Positions 33,591 through 41,749 of a DNA stretch of 64,000 nt are shown one piece after another. A program made the translations under genes and the position numbers. The DNA is from Fibrella aestuarina BUZ 2. GTDB taxonomy: Bacteria > Bacteroidota > Bacteroidia > Cytophagales > Spirosomataceae. Within the stretch, counting starts at the first letter, position 1. Each line of letters begins with the position of its first letter. The DNA lies in NCBI RefSeq assembly GCF_000331105.1, contig NC_020054.1, forward strand, positions 3,045,451-3,109,450. Reading direction: 5' to 3'. A model generated the notes under the pieces. That model was not told the DNA's origin, did no database searches, and saw nothing but the letters and a program-made list of their open reading frames with translations.

Positions 33591-34490
33591 TTAGGAAAGT
33601 AATGGCAAATTATCAAGCCCGTTAAACGTAATGCTAATAGCTGTTCCAAAGAAAGGATGTGAGAACGATTTGTACCCTTCGTAAGCGGTGGTAAGCAGTT
33701 GAGTGCTCCAAAAGGTATCGCCCGTAACTAACTGTAATTCACCCCCGTGTTGCTTGCAAAAGCTCAATATGCCGCTCAGCCCACAGCCACTTGTTTCGTC
33801 TTCGTACACTACCGTAGAGTTGCCTTTTAGTGCCCATCGGATTGCTTCTAAAGAGGTAGTAATTGCGCCTTTACTGAACGTTTGTATCGGTGGCAAAAAA
33901 CCAACGCCCAAGTCAACCATTGTGAACACTACACGATGATCTCGTGGATAATATTGCCCACATACGAAGAACGGTGCCTCTGTCTGAGCGTGGGTTTTAT
34001 AATTGTTAAACACCTCGAACAGGTCTGTTCGGATGCGGGTAGCTATGTTTCTATTCGTGTTACGTAGATCTGCCAACCCTCGATGCTCAAATAAGTCATT
34101 TTTTACGTATTGCTCGTAAGAAATGTGTTGATCGGCATAAAAATGAGTGCTCGTCACCGTACTTTGCCGCACATCCTGAATACGTTCTTCATTTGGCTGA
34201 AAGCAACCATTGCGGTGAAGTACGTCAAATTTGCCCGCAATGTGTTGATGATCAACAACAAACGTAAGTCTGTTCTCTGTCTGAAGCTTGTATTGTAAGG
34301 CGCACAGAACAGCAGCTAAATTGGCATCAAACCAATCTAATTCGCTGAAATCAAGGAACACTTCACGGTCATAAACATCTTTCAATGTGTCATAAAGTCG
34401 CCACAACTGACGAAACCCAGTAAAGTCTGTGCGTATTTGCCCCTCCAGCGGGTAACGAGTCATCTCAAGCTGCATACCGGTTAAGTACAT
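33591..34490 (-). CDS. STAS-GHKL ATPase regulatory protein
   Basis: A 299 aa soluble protein. N-terminal STAS-like domain at about residues 10-100 (REVFLDFSELDWFDANLAAV). C-terminal GHKL ATPase at about 150-290: the N-box-like helix LFEVFNNYKTHA (about 165), G1 FTMVDLGVGF (about 198) and G2 SGCGLSGILSFCKQHGG (about 240). No phospho-acceptor His domain, so it is not a classical sensor kinase but resembles anti-sigma-type serine kinases fused to their STAS substrate. It lies 104 bp before the DUF4325 gene on the same strand. ATG 34490 used; MQLEMTRYP at residue 6 is an alternative. Low GC compared with flanks suggests acquisition. Confidence 0.75.
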   Translation of the reverse strand: MYLTGMQLEMTRYPLEGQIRTDFTGFRQLWRLYDTLKDVYDREVFLDFSELDWFDANLAAVLCALQYKLQTENRLTFVVDHQHIAGKFDVLHRNGCFQPNEERIQDVRQSTVTSTHFYADQHISYEQYVKNDLFEHRGLADLRNTNRNIATRIRTDLFEVFNNYKTHAQTEAPFFVCGQYYPRDHRVVFTMVDLGVGFLPPIQTFSKGAITTSLEAIRWALKGNSTVVYEDETSGCGLSGILSFCKQHGGELQLVTGDTFWSTQLLTTAYEGYKSFSHPFFGTAISITFNGLDNLPLLS

Positions 34491-34563
34491 CTACGTGACG
34501 GTAGACAATATTAACCATTTAAGACCGATTTGTAAGGAAACCAACTAATACGTTTACTTGATT

Positions 34564-34761
34564 CTACTGCTCCCCAAACGCCTGAGCCAGCAGGCTGGGC
34601 ATGAGCTGCGACAGCATGGCGGCACTTTGTACGTTGGTAGCCTGCATTTGCATCAGCTTTTGCCGGAGGGCCAGAAACTCATCTTGCCGGGCTAGTGATG
34701 GAATAGGGATGAGCGTTTCGGCCAGCTTTTTCGTGTTCAGTGTTACTCGCTTAATAATGGC
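34564..34761 (-). pseudogene. C-terminal remnant of type I restriction specificity subunit (hsdS)
   Basis: A 65-codon frame without a start codon, bounded upstream by TGA and ending TAG 34564. It reads NTKKLAETLIPIPSLARQDE followed by a coiled-coil helix and ends SQLMPSLLAQAFGEQ, the typical conserved C-terminus of HsdS proteins (IPLPPL-x-EQ ... LLxSLLxQAFxGEL). The rest of hsdS and any hsdM/hsdR are absent, so this is the scar of a lost restriction-modification locus. Confidence 0.8.
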
Positions 34762-34770
34762 TCATCATCG

Positions 34771-35487
34771 CTAGCCCAATAAAGCACAAATATCTGTGAC
34801 AGTCTTCCCCTTGTAGAGATTGTCTCGCACTCGCGAAGTTGCTTCCCGGGTACCAGTAACAAGCACGGCCTGCATACCTAAGCTTGCCGCGCCGACCACA
34901 TCGCGCTCGACGCTGTCGCCGATGAACAGGGCCTGCTGCGGCGCTACGCCCAACGTACCCAGCACGAGCCGGAACAGGGTAGGGGCGGGTTTGATGCTGC
35001 TGTGGTCTGACGAAAAGACGAGGTGCTCAAACAAATCGTGGATGCCGCACTGCGTAAAGGCATCGACAAACAGGGTCTTCCCCGACCACAGGTTGCTTAC
35101 CAGTCCCAGCCGATGCGTCTGCGCCAATTGTCGCAGCGCCTGACAATGCCCGTCGGGAACGTGACCCAGCTCGTGGCGGGCAAACACATCATGCAGCCGC
35201 GCCAGATCGGTCGGGGGGAGACCCATTGCTGCCAGCGTCTCGGCGATGTACTGGTCGGCGGGCCGGAAATTATCGTAATAAGCCGGGTCGCCGTAGTGGT
35301 CGCTCATGCGGCACCAGGTATCGTGAATAACCTGCTGCACCACCCGATCGCTCAGGTACGTGCCGCCCAGTTGCCGGTAGGTCCGGGCGTAGTCTTCGTC
35401 GGCGGAAAAGCGGTTTCCGCCAAACATCAGCGTGTCCATCAGATCGAAGAGCAGGACGTCGAACTGGTCGATAAAGCGGGGCGGCAT
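34771..35487 (-). CDS. HAD-superfamily hydrolase
   Basis: A 238 aa phosphatase-like enzyme. HAD motif I FDLMDTLM (about 14-21; nucleophile and acid Asp both present), motif II LVSNLWS (about 131), motif III Lys in SSIKPAPTLF (about 166) and motif IV FIGDSVERDVVGAASLGM (about 190-207). A helical cap lies between motifs I and II. Its ATG abuts the stop of the small acidic gene upstream (TAGATG), so the two are co-translated. Substrate unknown. Confidence 0.92.
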   Translation of the reverse strand: MPPRFIDQFDVLLFDLMDTLMFGGNRFSADEDYARTYRQLGGTYLSDRVVQQVIHDTWCRMSDHYGDPAYYDNFRPADQYIAETLAAMGLPPTDLARLHDVFARHELGHVPDGHCQALRQLAQTHRLGLVSNLWSGKTLFVDAFTQCGIHDLFEHLVFSSDHSSIKPAPTLFRLVLGTLGVAPQQALFIGDSVERDVVGAASLGMQAVLVTGTREATSRVRDNLYKGKTVTDICALLG

Positions 35488-35655
35488 CTAGTTGTCGTCG
35501 GGGCCGGGGGCGTTGTCGGGTGTCATCAGCTCGGCGGCACCGGCGGGCTTCTCGGCGTCCGGGTTTTCGTCCATACCTAAAGCTGATTCGTCGGGATTGG
35601 CCAGTTTCGACAGGTTAGGTAGATCCTGGTCGGTTTCGTTGGGTTGATTTTCCAT
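35488..35655 (-). CDS. Small acidic disordered protein (55 aa)
   Basis: A 55 aa protein starting MENQPNETDQDLPNLSKLAN and rich in Asp, Pro, Asn and Glu, ending PDNAPGPDDN; likely disordered. Starts at ATG 35655, eight codons after an upstream in-frame ATG. Directly abuts the HAD gene. Resembles in composition the two acidic proteins near 15.2-15.7 kb (one also begins M-x-x-Q with Pro/Asp/Glu-rich tail). Function unknown. Confidence 0.65.
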   Translation of the reverse strand: MENQPNETDQDLPNLSKLANPDESALGMDENPDAEKPAGAAELMTPDNAPGPDDN

Positions 35656-35841
35656 GTTGTGTTGTGTACGGGTTTGCACCGATTGTTGCTCACGAACTAA
35701 ACTACCTCGTCGTGGCTTGGTTTGATAAGTTGAGTTTGGCGGCTTTCCCGTTGGGTAAGCAAACGGCGCCAGACCCTGACCGGGCCAATCGCTACTGGCT
35801 CAATTTTAGTTAGTAGAGAAGGTACCACCCGTAATTACGCT

Positions 35842-36747
35842 ATGAAACGAGTTACCCGTATTCTTGGCTGGAGTTTAACCGGAGTTGTCGCGCTGGCGCT
35901 GGTGCTGGTGGCGTTGGCCTGGGTATTTGACTTCCGCCAGACCGATGAGCAACTGCGTGCTGAATTTGCCGGACAGCGCGTCCAGCCTACGGTGCATCGC
36001 TATCAGATCGCCGACCGCACCATCCGCTACATGGAAACGCCCCACCTGCCGGGCAAACCCACGGTGGTGTTTGTGCACGGTGCGCCGAGTTCGCTCTCCT
36101 TTTTCAACGAATTTTTTCGGGATACCACGCTGCTCAACCGGGCGCAGTTGGTGGCGGTTGATCGCCCCGGCTACGGCTACTCGGATTTTGGCCGGGTCGA
36201 GCCGTCGGTGGTGCGGCAGGCTGAGTTACTGCAACCGCTCATCGACCGCTACAAATCGTCGCCGTACCTGATCATCGTGGGGTCCTCCTACGGTGGGTCG
36301 GTATCGGCGCGGCTGGCCATGAACAACCCCGGCGTCATCGATCAGGTGGTGTTTGTCTCGTCGGCGCTGGGGCCGGGACTCGAACGTACCTACGACATTA
36401 GTTACCTGGTCGACAAAGAGCCGATTAAGTCACTGACGCCGCCGCTACTGCGCTTGGCTAACGACGAAAAACTGGCACACCGCAAAGCCTTGGAGGCGAT
36501 TCTGCCCGATTGGCCACGGATTACGGCGGGCATCACCATGTTGCACGGGCTGCGCGATAACCTGGTGTATCCGACCAACGTTGCCTTTGCCAAAAAACAA
36601 CTGCGGAATGCTCGGTTCAAAGAGTTTATCCTGCCCGACAGCCGGCACGATATCGTGGTGAACAAGCGCGACTACATTGCCGATATTTTGCTCGATATTC
36701 TGCCGCCCGTGCCTCAGGCTTCCATCTCGTTGACCCGCCATCCGTAA
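35842..36747 (+). CDS. Membrane-anchored alpha/beta hydrolase
   Basis: A 301 aa protein with an N-terminal membrane anchor (about 7-29, GWSLTGVVALALVLVALAWV) and an alpha/beta-hydrolase domain outside it. Oxyanion region VFVHGAPSS (about 76), nucleophile elbow GSSYGGS (Ser at about 147), and His in LPDSRHDIVV (about 260) preceded by Asp. Substrate unknown. It ends 5 bp before the convergent histidine kinase gene. Confidence 0.9.
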   Translation: MKRVTRILGWSLTGVVALALVLVALAWVFDFRQTDEQLRAEFAGQRVQPTVHRYQIADRTIRYMETPHLPGKPTVVFVHGAPSSLSFFNEFFRDTTLLNRAQLVAVDRPGYGYSDFGRVEPSVVRQAELLQPLIDRYKSSPYLIIVGSSYGGSVSARLAMNNPGVIDQVVFVSSALGPGLERTYDISYLVDKEPIKSLTPPLLRLANDEKLAHRKALEAILPDWPRITAGITMLHGLRDNLVYPTNVAFAKKQLRNARFKEFILPDSRHDIVVNKRDYIADILLDILPPVPQASISLTRHP

Positions 36748-36752
36748 CGCCG

Positions 36753-38669
36753 TCAGGCCACGTCCGATTCGGGCAGGTACAGCCGGAACGTGCTTCCCTG
36801 ATTCGTTTCGCTTTTGACGGTAATGGTGCCGCCGTGGTTTTCGGCTACTTTCCGGCAAATGGCCAGCCCGACGCCCGTGCCGGGGTATTTACTTCGCCCG
36901 TGTAGCCGCTGAAATACCTGAAAAATGCGGTCGGCAAATTTGCTGTCGAAACCGATGCCGTTGTCCTGAACGGTGATTTCCTGGAAATGGCTCGCCTGCG
37001 AGGTGATGGTTGCGTGAGTGGGCAACTGGGCGCGCGTAATCCGCTGCGTTCTAATCACAATATGCGGCGGCTGATCGGGCTTGTGAAACTTGAGCGCGTT
37101 GGACAGCAGGTTCTGCAACAGCTGTTTGATTTGCCGGTAGTCACCCGTTATAGTCGGCAACGAGGGGACGTCAATAACGGCCTTGGTCTCCTCAATAACC
37201 ACATACAGATCGTCGAGTGCTTCCTGAACAAGCTTGTCCAACGACAGTTGGCCGAACGAATCTTTGTGCGTGGAGATGCGTGAGTAATCGAGCAAGTCTT
37301 TGATCAGGAGCGACATACGGTTAGCCGCCGCCTGCATGCGCAGCAGCAGGTCGAGGCCGTCGTGGCTAAGCTGATGGCCAAACTGGTTGTTCAGTACGTC
37401 GCCGAACGACTGAATTTTGCGCAGCGGCTCCTGCAAGTCGTGGCTGGCCACGTAGGCAAACTGCGCCAAATTATCGTTGGATCGGATCAACTCGGTGTTG
37501 GTAGCAGCCAATTTCTGCCGTTGCTGATGGTTCTGCGTCACGTCGATCGCCACCACCAGGCAGCCATCGCCCGATTTAGCCACCGAGAAATCGTACCAGA
37601 TACCGTTGAGCAGGCGTTCGAAGCGTGTTGGTTCGCCAGTCTCGATTACCCGGCAGTAGCGCGTGAACACGCTGGTCTGCTGCACGCCCGGAAACCGGGC
37701 CGACAGCGGCGTATTCGTGAAGGCATCGGGGCTGCCGCCCAGCCAGTCGGCGGCCACCTGGTTGATCATCGTCATCCTGAAATCGATGATATTGCCCTGC
37801 TCGTCGCGGATGGCGTCGTGCTGTACAATGGCCGTGGGGGCCGTGTTCATTACCTGCCAGAGCGTGTCGGCCTGGTGCTGATTCAGCAGCTGAGCTTCCT
37901 TCAATTGGGTGATGTTCAGCGCCGATACCGACAGGCGTTCGGGCGACAGCAGCTTAATGCGGATGTCGAACCACTCGCGGCCTTTCGGGGTGTCGATCGG
38001 CACTTCCAATTGCTGCGGTTCGCCGGTGGTTACCGTATGCACGTAGCCTGCAAATACCCCATTGTGCTGATCGTAGGGGAATACTTCCGAGACGAGCTTG
38101 TTGATGAGTTGATCGGGTGTCCGGTTGAAGAGCGCCAACGCGGCCTGATTGGCACTCAGCACCCGGAAATCAATCACTCGCCCCTCCTCGTCGCGCACCG
38201 CTTCGGAGATGGCCAGCATGGAAGGCAGCGTGTCGATCAGTTGCTGCAACTGGTCTGTATCCTGCTGGCGGGACAATTCGGCTGCTTTGAGCGTGGTAAT
38301 GTCGCTGAACGATTCGATCAGGCCATCCCCCTGCCGCACGGCCTGCGTGTCGTACCAGACGTCGGTTTGGCCTTCCCTGTAGTGTTCTTGAAACCGAATG
38401 GGCTCACCGGTTTCCACCACCCGCACCCAGCGGTCAAACAGGCCGCTTCGTTTGGTGCCGGGAAAGAGGGTCAACAGCCGCTGGCCTTCGATCTGGCTGG
38501 CGCTGAGGCCCGACCACTGCTCGACCTGCTGATTAACGATGGTGTAGCGGAAGTCGATGATCTGGCCCGATTCATCACGGACAGCTTCCAGGGCGGCAAT
38601 GGCCGTAATTGCCTTGTCGAGCAGTTGCTGTGCGTCGCCAGAACGCAACGAAGACGTCGAGGTTGACAT
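36753..38669 (-). CDS. Triple-PAS sensor histidine kinase
   Basis: A 638 aa soluble sensor kinase. Three PAS domains in tandem (about 12-130, 140-255, 265-375), each containing a near-copy of AVRDE-x-G-x-IIDFR, which shows they arose by duplication. A HisKA domain follows (phospho-acceptor His in YVASHDLQEPLRKIQSFGDV, about 405) and a HATPase domain with NALKFHKP (N box, about 525), VQDNGIGFDSKF (G1) and GTGVGLAICRKVAENHGG (G2, about 605). No membrane segments, so it senses a cytoplasmic signal. No response regulator gene is adjacent. Confidence 0.95.
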   Translation of the reverse strand: MSTSTSSLRSGDAQQLLDKAITAIAALEAVRDESGQIIDFRYTIVNQQVEQWSGLSASQIEGQRLLTLFPGTKRSGLFDRWVRVVETGEPIRFQEHYREGQTDVWYDTQAVRQGDGLIESFSDITTLKAAELSRQQDTDQLQQLIDTLPSMLAISEAVRDEEGRVIDFRVLSANQAALALFNRTPDQLINKLVSEVFPYDQHNGVFAGYVHTVTTGEPQQLEVPIDTPKGREWFDIRIKLLSPERLSVSALNITQLKEAQLLNQHQADTLWQVMNTAPTAIVQHDAIRDEQGNIIDFRMTMINQVAADWLGGSPDAFTNTPLSARFPGVQQTSVFTRYCRVIETGEPTRFERLLNGIWYDFSVAKSGDGCLVVAIDVTQNHQQRQKLAATNTELIRSNDNLAQFAYVASHDLQEPLRKIQSFGDVLNNQFGHQLSHDGLDLLLRMQAAANRMSLLIKDLLDYSRISTHKDSFGQLSLDKLVQEALDDLYVVIEETKAVIDVPSLPTITGDYRQIKQLLQNLLSNALKFHKPDQPPHIVIRTQRITRAQLPTHATITSQASHFQEITVQDNGIGFDSKFADRIFQVFQRLHGRSKYPGTGVGLAICRKVAENHGGTITVKSETNQGSTFRLYLPESDVA

Positions 38670-38776
38670 TGATATAAAAGAGGAGCAAGGTACCTGGGTA
38701 CGCCCGTAAATATAGGCGTTGAAACCGACCTGCGAAGCGTTCTGGTCTAATCGCTCATTCCCTACGTTACAAACCC

Positions 38777-38784
38777 TATCTTTG
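38777..38784 (+). promoter_or_regulatory. Bacteroidota -7 promoter box
   Basis: TATCTTTG, an exact TAnnTTTG match, 20 bp before ATG 38805, giving a leader of roughly 15 nt. Confidence 0.65.
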
Positions 38785-38804
38785 CCTTTTCATTTTTTAC
38801 GGGT

Positions 38805-39377
38805 ATGACCATTAAAACCAAAAAGTACGCCTTAGACCAAAAGACATACATCAGCCTGGCGTTCCGTCGCTGGATTCGCGACAACTGGCTGTGGAGCGGA
38901 ATACCGCTGGCCCTCATCCTCATCAATGCCATCCTGAACCTGACGGGCATCTACCCGAATTTCTGGATTTACATCGTCGTAATTCTACTTACTGTCTTGT
39001 ACGTACTGTTTTGGGCGGTTCAGTTCACGGGCGTCTCGCAGTCGGAACAGTTTAAGCCGATGTTCGACAAATACATGTATGAAATCGACAGCCGCCACAT
39101 TCTGATGAAGGTGAACGCCAAAGAAGGCGGCATGATCAAGTGGGACATGATCAAGGCGGCGGTGAAAGACAAGGAAGCCTACGTGCTGCAACTCGGCACG
39201 GGCGGCGACCCCGCCGCGCTCGGGCAGCTCAACCCGCTGATGAAGTACGTGGCCAACCAGATGGGGAAGGCGCAGTTTCTGTATCTGCCGTTTTCGATCT
39301 TCAACAGCGAGAGCGATCAGCGGTTTGTGGAGATGCTCCTGAAACGCAAAGGCCTGCTGCCTGAGGAGACCAAATAA
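38805..39377 (+). CDS. YcxB-like membrane protein
   Basis: A 190 aa protein with two adjacent membrane segments at about residues 31-49 and 52-75 (LWSGIPLALILINAILNLTG; FWIYIVVILLTVLYVLFWAV) followed by a soluble C-terminal domain (EIDSRHILMKVNAKEGGMIKW, then FLYLPFSIFNSESDQRFVEML). This is the layout of YcxB-like proteins, though the match is from pattern memory only. A long palindrome follows the stop codon. Function unknown. Confidence 0.75.
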   Translation: MTIKTKKYALDQKTYISLAFRRWIRDNWLWSGIPLALILINAILNLTGIYPNFWIYIVVILLTVLYVLFWAVQFTGVSQSEQFKPMFDKYMYEIDSRHILMKVNAKEGGMIKWDMIKAAVKDKEAYVLQLGTGGDPAALGQLNPLMKYVANQMGKAQFLYLPFSIFNSESDQRFVEMLLKRKGLLPEETK

Positions 39378-39392
39378 AAAAAAAGGTACGCG

Positions 39393-39492
39393 AACAGGGG
39401 TACGTTCAACGTTCAAAGTCCAAGGCTCAACGTAGTATGACGAGTAAAGTCACGTTGAGTCTTGGACTTTGAACGTTGAACGTACCCCTGTT
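39393..39492. repeat. Long palindrome, 41-bp stem
   Basis: Arms 39393-39433 and 39452-39492 pair over 41 bp with one mismatch, loop 18 nt. Arm words are GTTCAACGTTCAAAGTCC-like, different from the other copies, and each arm contains one GGTACGT/ACGTACC word. No GGCTGGCGC core here. It ends 5 bp before the next ATG, so it would also lie in the leader of the ligase mRNA. Confidence 0.92.
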
Positions 39493-39497
39493 GCCCA

Positions 39498-41483
39498 ATG
39501 ACCCAACCTACCCAACCGCTCTGGACGCCCGATGGTCGGTTTCAGAACCAATCGCGGTTGAAACACTTCATCGACTACCTCTTTGTTAAGCAAGGCCTCT
39601 ACCTCCGCCACTACGACGACCTCTGGAACTGGTCGGTGACCAACATCGACGACTTCTGGGAAACCATCGTTGAGTATTTCGACGTGCAGTTTCACACGCC
39701 CTACCGCGAGGTGATCGACCGGCCCCGGCAGGGGATGATCGGCACGCAGTGGTTCACCGGCGCCACGGTCAGCTACGCCGAGCATATTTTTCGCAACGCC
39801 AACAACCAGCATCCGGCGCTGCTCTATGCCTCTGAACAACACCGCCTGCGCGGCCTGTCGTGGGCCGAACTGACCCAGCAGGTGGCCGCCCTGGCCGAGT
39901 GGCTGCGGCGGCAGGGCGTGGGTGTGGGCGACCGCGTGGTGGCGCTGCTCCCCAACGTACCTGAGGCCGTCGTGGGCTTTCTGGCAACCCAGTCACTCGG
40001 GGCGGTCTGGGCGAGTTGCTCGCCGGATTTTGGGACGGCCAGCGTGCTCGACCGCTTCCGGCAGATCGAACCTGCCGTGCTGTTGATGGCCGATGGCTAC
40101 ACCTACAACGGCAAACCCATCGATAAAACGCCCGAACTGGACCTGATGCAGCAGGGGCTGCCTACGCTCAAACGCATCGCCTGGGTGCCGTTTCTAAACC
40201 CCAACGCCCCGGCACCCGCTGGCACAACGGCCTGGTCTGATGTGCTGGCAACCCCCCATACCGAGCTGACCTTCACGCCGGTGCCGTTCGATGCGCCCAT
40301 GTGGGTGCTGTTCTCGTCGGGCACCACGGGCAAGCCCAAAGCCATCACGCACAGCGTGGGCGGTTGCCTGCTCGAACACCTCAAAACGCTGGCCCTGCAT
40401 CAGGACGTGCACACGGGCGAGCGGTACTTCTGGTATTCGACCACCGGCTGGATGATGTGGAATTTCTCGCTGGCATCGCTGCTGCTGGGCGCCACGCTGG
40501 TGATCTACGAAGGCTCACCCGGCTACCCCGACCTCAACCGGCTCTGGCAACTGGCCGAGCAGGCGCAGATTACGCACTTTGGCGGGGGCGCGGCCTTTTA
40601 CCTCGCCTGCATGCGGGCGGGCCTCAAACCTGGCAACGTGCAAAACGGACGGGCTGTCGGCCTGCGTTCGTTGCGGAGCATCGGCTCCACCGGCTCACCC
40701 CTGCCGCCCGAAGGCTTCCGCTGGATTTACGAGGCCGTCCGCCCCGACGTCTGGCTCATCTCGTTCAGTGGGGGCACCGACGTATGCAGCGGCTTCGTGG
40801 GTGGCAACCCCCTGCTACCGGTGGTGGCGGGCGAAATCCAGTGCCGGCTGCTGGGGTGCAAAGTCGAGGCGTTCGACGAGCAGGGCGAACCCGTGCGCGA
40901 AGCCCTCGGTGAAATGATGATTCTCGAACCGATGCCCTCCATGCCCATTTACTTCTGGAACGATCGGGGCAATGAGCGCTATCAGGCCAGCTATTTCGAG
41001 CAGAACCCCGACATCTGGCGGCACGGCGACTTCATCAAAATCACCGATCGGGGCAGTGTGATTATCTACGGCCGCTCCGACGCCACCCTTAACCGCGATG
41101 GCGTGCGCATCGGCACCGCCGAAATTTACAGTGCTGTCGAAAACCTGCCCGAAATCGCCGATAGCCTAGTGGTCGGCATCGAACGGGAAGGCGGCAGTTA
41201 CCAGATGCCCCTGTTTGTGGTGCTGCGCGACGGCTACACCCTCACCGACGAACTGCGGCAGCGGATTCGGCAGGCGCTACGTACCCAGTACAGCCCCCGG
41301 CACGTACCTGACAGCATTTATCAGATCGCCGAAATTCCGTACACCATCAGCGGCAAGAAGATGGAAACGCCCGTGAAGAAAATTCTGATGGGCCAGCAGG
41401 CCGACCGCGTCGCCAGCCCCGATACCATGCGGAACCCCGGTGCCTTGAGGGCGTTCGAAGGGCAAACGTATCAGGTTTCGTAA
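39498..41483 (+). CDS. Acetoacetate-CoA ligase
   Basis: A 661 aa acyl-CoA synthetase of the acetoacetyl-CoA synthetase group, activating acetoacetate with ATP and CoA. N-terminal family segment WTPDGRFQNQSRLKHFIDYL, AMP-binding motif WVLFSSGTTGKPKAITH (about 271), FWYSTTGWMMWNFSLASLL (about 312), YGRSDATLNRDGVRIGTAEI (about 522-541) and the catalytic Lys near the end in TISGKKMETPVKKIL (about 617). Stands alone; the start ATG 39498 is only 5 bp after the upstream palindrome. Confidence 0.94.
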   Translation: MTQPTQPLWTPDGRFQNQSRLKHFIDYLFVKQGLYLRHYDDLWNWSVTNIDDFWETIVEYFDVQFHTPYREVIDRPRQGMIGTQWFTGATVSYAEHIFRNANNQHPALLYASEQHRLRGLSWAELTQQVAALAEWLRRQGVGVGDRVVALLPNVPEAVVGFLATQSLGAVWASCSPDFGTASVLDRFRQIEPAVLLMADGYTYNGKPIDKTPELDLMQQGLPTLKRIAWVPFLNPNAPAPAGTTAWSDVLATPHTELTFTPVPFDAPMWVLFSSGTTGKPKAITHSVGGCLLEHLKTLALHQDVHTGERYFWYSTTGWMMWNFSLASLLLGATLVIYEGSPGYPDLNRLWQLAEQAQITHFGGGAAFYLACMRAGLKPGNVQNGRAVGLRSLRSIGSTGSPLPPEGFRWIYEAVRPDVWLISFSGGTDVCSGFVGGNPLLPVVAGEIQCRLLGCKVEAFDEQGEPVREALGEMMILEPMPSMPIYFWNDRGNERYQASYFEQNPDIWRHGDFIKITDRGSVIIYGRSDATLNRDGVRIGTAEIYSAVENLPEIADSLVVGIEREGGSYQMPLFVVLRDGYTLTDELRQRIRQALRTQYSPRHVPDSIYQIAEIPYTISGKKMETPVKKILMGQQADRVASPDTMRNPGALRAFEGQTYQVS

Positions 41484-41496
41484 GTACAGTTGACCC

Positions 41497-41526
41497 AAAA
41501 AAAGTGGCGCACTCCGTCACTTTTTT
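41497..41526. terminator. Bidirectional Rho-independent terminator
   Basis: AAAAAAAGTG pairs with CACTTTTTT around an 11-nt loop, 13 bp after the ligase stop, with a T-run on the right and its mirror on the left. Confidence 0.85.
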
Positions 41527-41749
41527 CGTCGCTGGAAACCGAAAAAAGAAGGGATGATGCGCAACGAAAGCCCCCGATTTAGTCACCTTAGTTCATCAGG
41601 CACGATACCCGGTTAAACCGACCGGCCCGATGGCGCCCAACTACCCCCCATACTCTCCACTAATTGCCAGGCTTTTCGCTTGATATAGAAAACAATATTC
41701 ATCCATTTTGGTGTTACGCAGGTAAGACAGCAATCTGATTACCTCAACG

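Noticed and set aside
37362..38666. 434-codon rightward frame antisense to the PAS kinase
   Set aside because: The sense strand encodes clear PAS, HisKA and HATPase domains; the antisense protein is compositionally odd and unrecognisable.
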